Shown: positions 60,610 through 64,000 of the stretch, one piece after another
Layout of the letters: every line of letters starts with the position of its first letter
How positions within the stretch are numbered: position 1 is the first letter of the stretch
Origin: Parvibaculum sp041688015
Lineage (GTDB): Bacteria > Pseudomonadota > Alphaproteobacteria > Parvibaculales > Parvibaculaceae
NCBI GenBank assembly: GCA_041688015.1
Contig: JBDNIY010000009.1
Span: forward strand, 148,484 to 212,483
Length of the DNA stretch: 64,000 bases
Direction: 5' to 3'
Program-made: the position numbers and the translations under genes
Notes under the pieces: generated by a model
Told to the model about the DNA's origin: nothing
What the model saw: only the letters and a program-made list of their open reading frames with translations
Database searches by the model: none

Positions 60610-60810
60610 GTGAGTACTAAATTCATCCGTCTTAGCGACGTTCGAGGCCGCTACAGTCTTAGCAAGAGCACGATTTACGATCTGATCTCGAAGGGAGATT
60701 TCCCGGCGCCAATCCATATCGGTCGCTCATCTCTCTGGAGCATCGATCAGCTCGATCTCCATGACGCCGCTCTGTTGGCGAATAACAAGGCGGAGGTCTG
60801 CCATGACTAA
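60610..60810 (+). CDS. AlpA-family regulator
   Basis: 66 residues from a GTG at 60610 with AAGGAG before it. FIRLSDVRGRYSLSKSTIYD, then LISKGDFPAPIHIGRSSLWS, is the AlpA/excisionase winged-helix pattern of P4-like elements. Overlaps the next gene by 8 bp. AlpA activates excision or late genes in its relatives. Confidence 0.8.
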   Translation: MSTKFIRLSDVRGRYSLSKSTIYDLISKGDFPAPIHIGRSSLWSIDQLDLHDAALLANNKAEVCHD

Positions 60811-63295
60811 CACTTGTATTGATGTTGGTATGACAAATCTGACGGTCGCTGAATCCAAAACCGTTGAAACCGACAAAACCTACTCTATTTTAAATGATGA
60901 ATTCATGAGTGTCGTCTTTGGGGATGCAGTAAACGATGCACGCCCCATTGTCGCAAGTTTTTTTGGACATCCTAATGATCCGCCCTATGGGGGATACACC
61001 GGCAAGCCGTGGCACGGGAAGGGCGATGAATTGGCGCATCTGCCACAACATGCCAATAACTTCTTCACCCTTGCGCGTTGTGCTCCGGACGAAGCCGGTA
61101 AGTATCGTCGTCAAAAAAAGCGCTTCTCGTCTTTTCATGCGCTGATGCTCGATGATGTTGGAGCAAATATAACGGCCTCAAAAGCTCCCTTGAGTGCCCT
61201 GCTTCTGCCGCCATCTTGGCTGATCGAAACATCCTCCGAGAACTATCAGGCTGGCTATTTACTGCGGGACCCAATTACCGACCCGAAGGAGGCTAATCAT
61301 TTGCTCGACACCCTTGTTGCCAAGGTGGGTAGTGATTCAGGAGCCAGGAGTGCTGAAACCAGAATTGCGCGACTGCCTGTTGGGGCGAATGGCAAGCACA
61401 GTCCAGTGTTTCAGTCTCGCCTTGTTCAATGGAACCCAGACCTTCGATACTCGATCCAGGAGCTGGTTGATGGCTTCGAGCTTGAGTTGAAGCCTTTGGC
61501 CCAGCTTAAACGTGTCCCCGTCCACTATTCATCGAATGGCAACCAGCTTTTAACTTTGCCACAGAGCCAAAACGCTGTGTTGGCAGAATTGGAAAAACGT
61601 GGGCTGCTGAAGTCAGATCTCGGTAACGGCAAATACGATATGACGTGCCCTTGGGTGCAGGAGCATACTAATGGAGCTGACGGTGGAACGGCATACTTCG
61701 AACCTGATATGGCGTTTTCGCTGGGTGGTTTTAAATGTTTGCACGGTCATTGTGACGAGCGGCATCTCCTCGATCTTCTGAAAGAGCTTGGCCTCAGCGA
61801 GGCAGATGCAAGGATCAAGGCGACCATCCACATTGAACCAGGACAGCTGCATGCTGTTGTAGATGCTGCAGAACGAGTCCTCGCTGCATCAGGCGACTAT
61901 TTTCAAAGTGGTCATCGCATTGTCGAAGTCGTCACTGAGCCCGGAACTGGGCAGGTTTGCATTCGGCCGATTGAGATGTCGGACCTCACTAAAGTGCTCT
62001 CAGCAAAGGTCGACTGGTTAAAGATCGACGGGCGAAGCAAACAATGGTGTCAAATCGATCCGCCGCAGCGGGCGTTGTCAATCTTGCATGAATCCCGAAC
62101 ACTCAAGCATTTGCCTGTCCTGAAAGGGCTTGCCAATCAGCCGTACCTTCATCCTGATTTTTCAATTGTTATGCAATCCGGTTACGATTCTAAATTATGC
62201 ATTTATGGGGTATTTGACAGAGAAGATTTCAAAATACTCGAAAGTCCAACCAGGGAAGATGCAATTAATGCTCTTCAGGAGCTAAATGAACTTTTGACGG
62301 AATTTTGTTTCGTGGATGAATGGGATCGTGCAGCAGCCCTGAGCAGCATGATCACAGCAGTGCTGCGGCCCGGTTTGCCGCATGCGCCGATGTTTCATGC
62401 TCGAGCGCCTGTGCCAAGTTCGGGGAAGTCCACTCTTATGTCAGTAGTATCGTCATTGGCTACCGCTCAAATCAGTGCGCCAATGTCGTTCACTTCGCAT
62501 GAGGTGGAATTTCAGAAGAAATTTTTCTCTGAGTTGCTGTTGTCCCCTGCAGTTGTCCTCTTCGACAATCTGACGACCGATCTTGTTCCGCACAACTGCC
62601 TGTGCTCGGCCCTAACATCTGAGTACATCAGTGACCGAATTCTTGGATCGTCTAAGAACATTACCGTGGGAACGCGAACGCTGATGCTTTCAAACGGTAA
62701 CAACGTGGGGCCAATTAGAGATATGGCCCGGCGGACAATCACAATTAATCTCGATCCACGTTGTGAATTGCCCGCTGCACGCGAATATGCACGACCAGAT
62801 TTACTCGGTGAGGTTCGCCGCAGTCGATCACGCTACGTTTCTGCTGTGCTCACAATTGTGAAGGCTTGGATTATAGCGGAAAAGCCTATGACCCACTGCA
62901 AGCCGTTTGCCGGCTTCGAAGTTTGGTCTCAGCTATGCCGCCAGCCGTTGCTTTGGTTGGGTCTGCCCGATCCGATCCAGTCAACCATTTCTGCAATGGA
63001 AGAGGACCCCGATCGAGTGATGCTGAAGCGCTTTCATCTCTTGTGGCAGTACCAGTTTGGCCAATATGAGGGAACAGTCCAGAAGTTGGTGAATCCGTCG
63101 TTGCCTTTGGATGAAGATGTTCTTGAATTGCGTGAAGTGCTCTTCGACATTGCGGGCGATCGTGATGGTCTCAATCGGCGCAGGCTAGGTTGGTGGATAA
63201 AGCGGCACGCAGGGCAGATTGTGGATGATATGTTTCTCGAGAAAGGGACGAGTAAGCGTTCCGCTGAGGTGTGGCGGCTGACAAAGCGAGAATAG
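60803..63295 (+). CDS. Primase/helicase-like replication protein of a satellite
   Basis: 830 residues from the ATG at 60803. The N-terminal part has a RepB-primase-like segment (FSSFHALMLDDVG at ~110, ETSSENYQAGYLL, then RIARLPVGANGK), a zinc-like patch (CPWVQEH ... FKCLHGHCDERH at ~285-325), and the C-terminal P-loop ATPase with PSSGKSTLMSVV (~535-546), LFDNLTTD (~588, Walker B-like) and RDMARRTITINLD (arginine finger region). Layout matches P4-alpha-type proteins: primer synthesis plus helicase. Coupled to alpA. Confidence 0.75.
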   Translation: MTNTCIDVGMTNLTVAESKTVETDKTYSILNDEFMSVVFGDAVNDARPIVASFFGHPNDPPYGGYTGKPWHGKGDELAHLPQHANNFFTLARCAPDEAGKYRRQKKRFSSFHALMLDDVGANITASKAPLSALLLPPSWLIETSSENYQAGYLLRDPITDPKEANHLLDTLVAKVGSDSGARSAETRIARLPVGANGKHSPVFQSRLVQWNPDLRYSIQELVDGFELELKPLAQLKRVPVHYSSNGNQLLTLPQSQNAVLAELEKRGLLKSDLGNGKYDMTCPWVQEHTNGADGGTAYFEPDMAFSLGGFKCLHGHCDERHLLDLLKELGLSEADARIKATIHIEPGQLHAVVDAAERVLAASGDYFQSGHRIVEVVTEPGTGQVCIRPIEMSDLTKVLSAKVDWLKIDGRSKQWCQIDPPQRALSILHESRTLKHLPVLKGLANQPYLHPDFSIVMQSGYDSKLCIYGVFDREDFKILESPTREDAINALQELNELLTEFCFVDEWDRAAALSSMITAVLRPGLPHAPMFHARAPVPSSGKSTLMSVVSSLATAQISAPMSFTSHEVEFQKKFFSELLLSPAVVLFDNLTTDLVPHNCLCSALTSEYISDRILGSSKNITVGTRTLMLSNGNNVGPIRDMARRTITINLDPRCELPAAREYARPDLLGEVRRSRSRYVSAVLTIVKAWIIAEKPMTHCKPFAGFEVWSQLCRQPLLWLGLPDPIQSTISAMEEDPDRVMLKRFHLLWQYQFGQYEGTVQKLVNPSLPLDEDVLELREVLFDIAGDRDGLNRRRLGWWIKRHAGQIVDDMFLEKGTSKRSAEVWRLTKRE

Positions 63296-63550
63296 GTTTT
63301 GTTGGTTTTGTTAGTTTCGAGCATCAGAAATGCGCAAAATGTCACTGGTTAGGAAAAGCGATCTGCCGACGCTCGCGGCGTAAACTCCTAGCTGAAACCA
63401 ACTGGGAATAATACTGCAACTTGCAGTGCTTCAAAGGAGCCATTGGTTCGCTTTGTCAGGTGCTCCAAGGGAAATAATTTACTGCAAAATGCGATTTTTT
63501 CGAATGTCATTTGGCAGTGATCGGTTGTGTGAAGGGAATATGACGAACAA

Positions 63551-63859
63551 ATGACTTACAGCTCTTGTTGGGTAGAAATTATAGCGCTCAATCTAGATGG
63601 GTTTGGAAAACCACTCTCCAAACGGACCGAAGCGCTTTGGCATCCGAAGCATATGTATTGGCTGCCGACGCTGAAGGAGTGGGCTAAGGCTAGAGATATT
63701 GAGATCGACTACGTCGATAATTGTTGGATTAGGGTCAATGTTGATCGGTATGCGCTGGAAGAATTTCTGCGTGAAGAAGTAGAGGACAGCTATAGCGCAA
63801 TCAGAAAAATTGGGCCAGCTGGAGATTTTAGATATGTGCTCGTGGCAGAGGAATTCTGA
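63551..63859 (+). CDS. Unknown 102-residue protein
   Basis: Hydrophilic, acidic C-terminus, with Trp/Tyr-rich segments (WHPKHMYWLPTLKEWAKA, ~30-47; DYVDNCWIRVNVDRYALEEF). No family recognised. No strong ribosome site; AGGGAATATGACG lies 5' of the ATG. The 255 bp before it (63296-63550) hold nothing I can identify. Confidence 0.5.
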   Translation: MTYSSCWVEIIALNLDGFGKPLSKRTEALWHPKHMYWLPTLKEWAKARDIEIDYVDNCWIRVNVDRYALEEFLREEVEDSYSAIRKIGPAGDFRYVLVAEEF

Positions 63860-63864
63860 CTAGG

Positions 63865-64000
63865 TCATGTTGACAAACTCCTGACCCAGAGGCGAGCAGC
63901 GACTATTTGAATGAAGCCGAGATAGCTTGCAGCCGTTTTGTCGTATCGCGTTGCAAAGCGGCGTGAGCATTTGAGTTTGTTGAAACACCTCTCCACTCGG
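63865..64000 (-). CDS. IS5-family transposase, C-terminal end (5' part outside window)
   Basis: 45 codons readable from the window edge to TGA at 63867: VERCFNKLKCSRRFATRYDK, then TAASYLGFIQIVAARLWVRS. This is the C-terminal DDE-transposase segment with the ERCFNKLKxxRRxATRYDK motif of IS5 (IS427/IS1031-like). The stop lies 5 bp inside a GGTCATGTTGACAAAC-type terminal repeat at 63863-63878; CTAG before it may be the target duplication. Confidence 0.8.
   Translation of the reverse strand, partial: RVERCFNKLKCSRRFATRYDKTAASYLGFIQIVAARLWVRSLST

Larger units (their letters stand above)
58331..64000. mobile_element. Island 2: P4-like satellite at tRNA-Phe, right end outside window
   Basis: From the 3' end of tRNA-Phe onward: P4-type integrase, frameshifted HD gene, AlpA regulator, primase/helicase-like protein, orphan, IS5-type element. 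Order and content match P4-like phage satellites. The other att is not in the window. Confidence 0.65.

Overview
The window is chromosomal DNA of an alphaproteobacterium. The best evidence is the conserved order murA - DUF2948 - hisD - UPF0262 - LMW phosphatase - (island) - infA - maf - RNase E/G - yacG - tRNA-Phe, together with an alphaproteobacterial SOS box (GTTC-N7-GTTC) and a GC-rich host codon style. I cannot place the genus. Host intergenic spaces carry at least three families of short GC-rich palindromic repeats that are missing from the two islands.

Layout. 1-8 kb: acyl-CoA metabolism (MaoC hydratases, two PaaI-type thioesterases, thiolase, two tandem acyl-CoA dehydrogenases) beside a GlxA/AraC-type regulator cut by the window edge. 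8-11.7 kb: a K+/H+ antiporter, an SDR oxidoreductase and a class I glutamine amidotransferase. 11.8-13.5 kb: one AT-richer gene for a reverse transcriptase of the Abi/UG (defence-associated) kind, wedged between host genes. 13.5-29.5 kb: prolyl aminopeptidase, class Ia ribonucleotide reductase nrdA/nrdB with a promoter overlapped by a likely NrdR box, a truncated DUF3237 gene, a GH17-like protein, an MFS carrier, a BtuFCD-type importer, a ferritin-like diiron protein, a second antiporter, a photolyase and a TrmH-type methyltransferase. 29.5-34.2 kb: tRNA-Thr, then the murA-to-phosphatase cluster.

Island 1 (about 34,342 to 55,371, 21 kb) sits in the 5' leader of infA, flanked by a 14-bp direct repeat that contains the infA ribosome binding site. 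It carries a rolling-circle-like Rep protein with a structured upstream region, an SOS-controlled Y-family polymerase with a small Cys-rich partner, a serine recombinase, a complete type II CBASS operon (CD-NTase, Cap2, Cap3 and a divergent Cap15 effector), a Fic protein facing a Phd-like antitoxin, a three-gene restriction module (two methyltransferase polypeptides plus a GIY-YIG/DEAD helicase), a large unknown protein, a Xis/Int pair and two XRE regulators. It looks like an integrative plasmid used as a defence island.

The host cluster resumes at 55.39 kb (infA, maf, RNase E/G, yacG, tRNA-Phe). Island 2 begins at tRNA-Phe and runs off the window: a P4-type integrase, an HD-domain (p)ppGpp-hydrolase-like gene frameshifted in a G run, an AlpA regulator, a primase/helicase-like replication protein, an orphan and the end of an IS5-family element. 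It resembles a P4-like satellite.

Most of interest: the CBASS operon, the split-methyltransferase restriction module, the orphan reverse transcriptase, and the way island 1 has replaced the upstream region of the essential gene infA.
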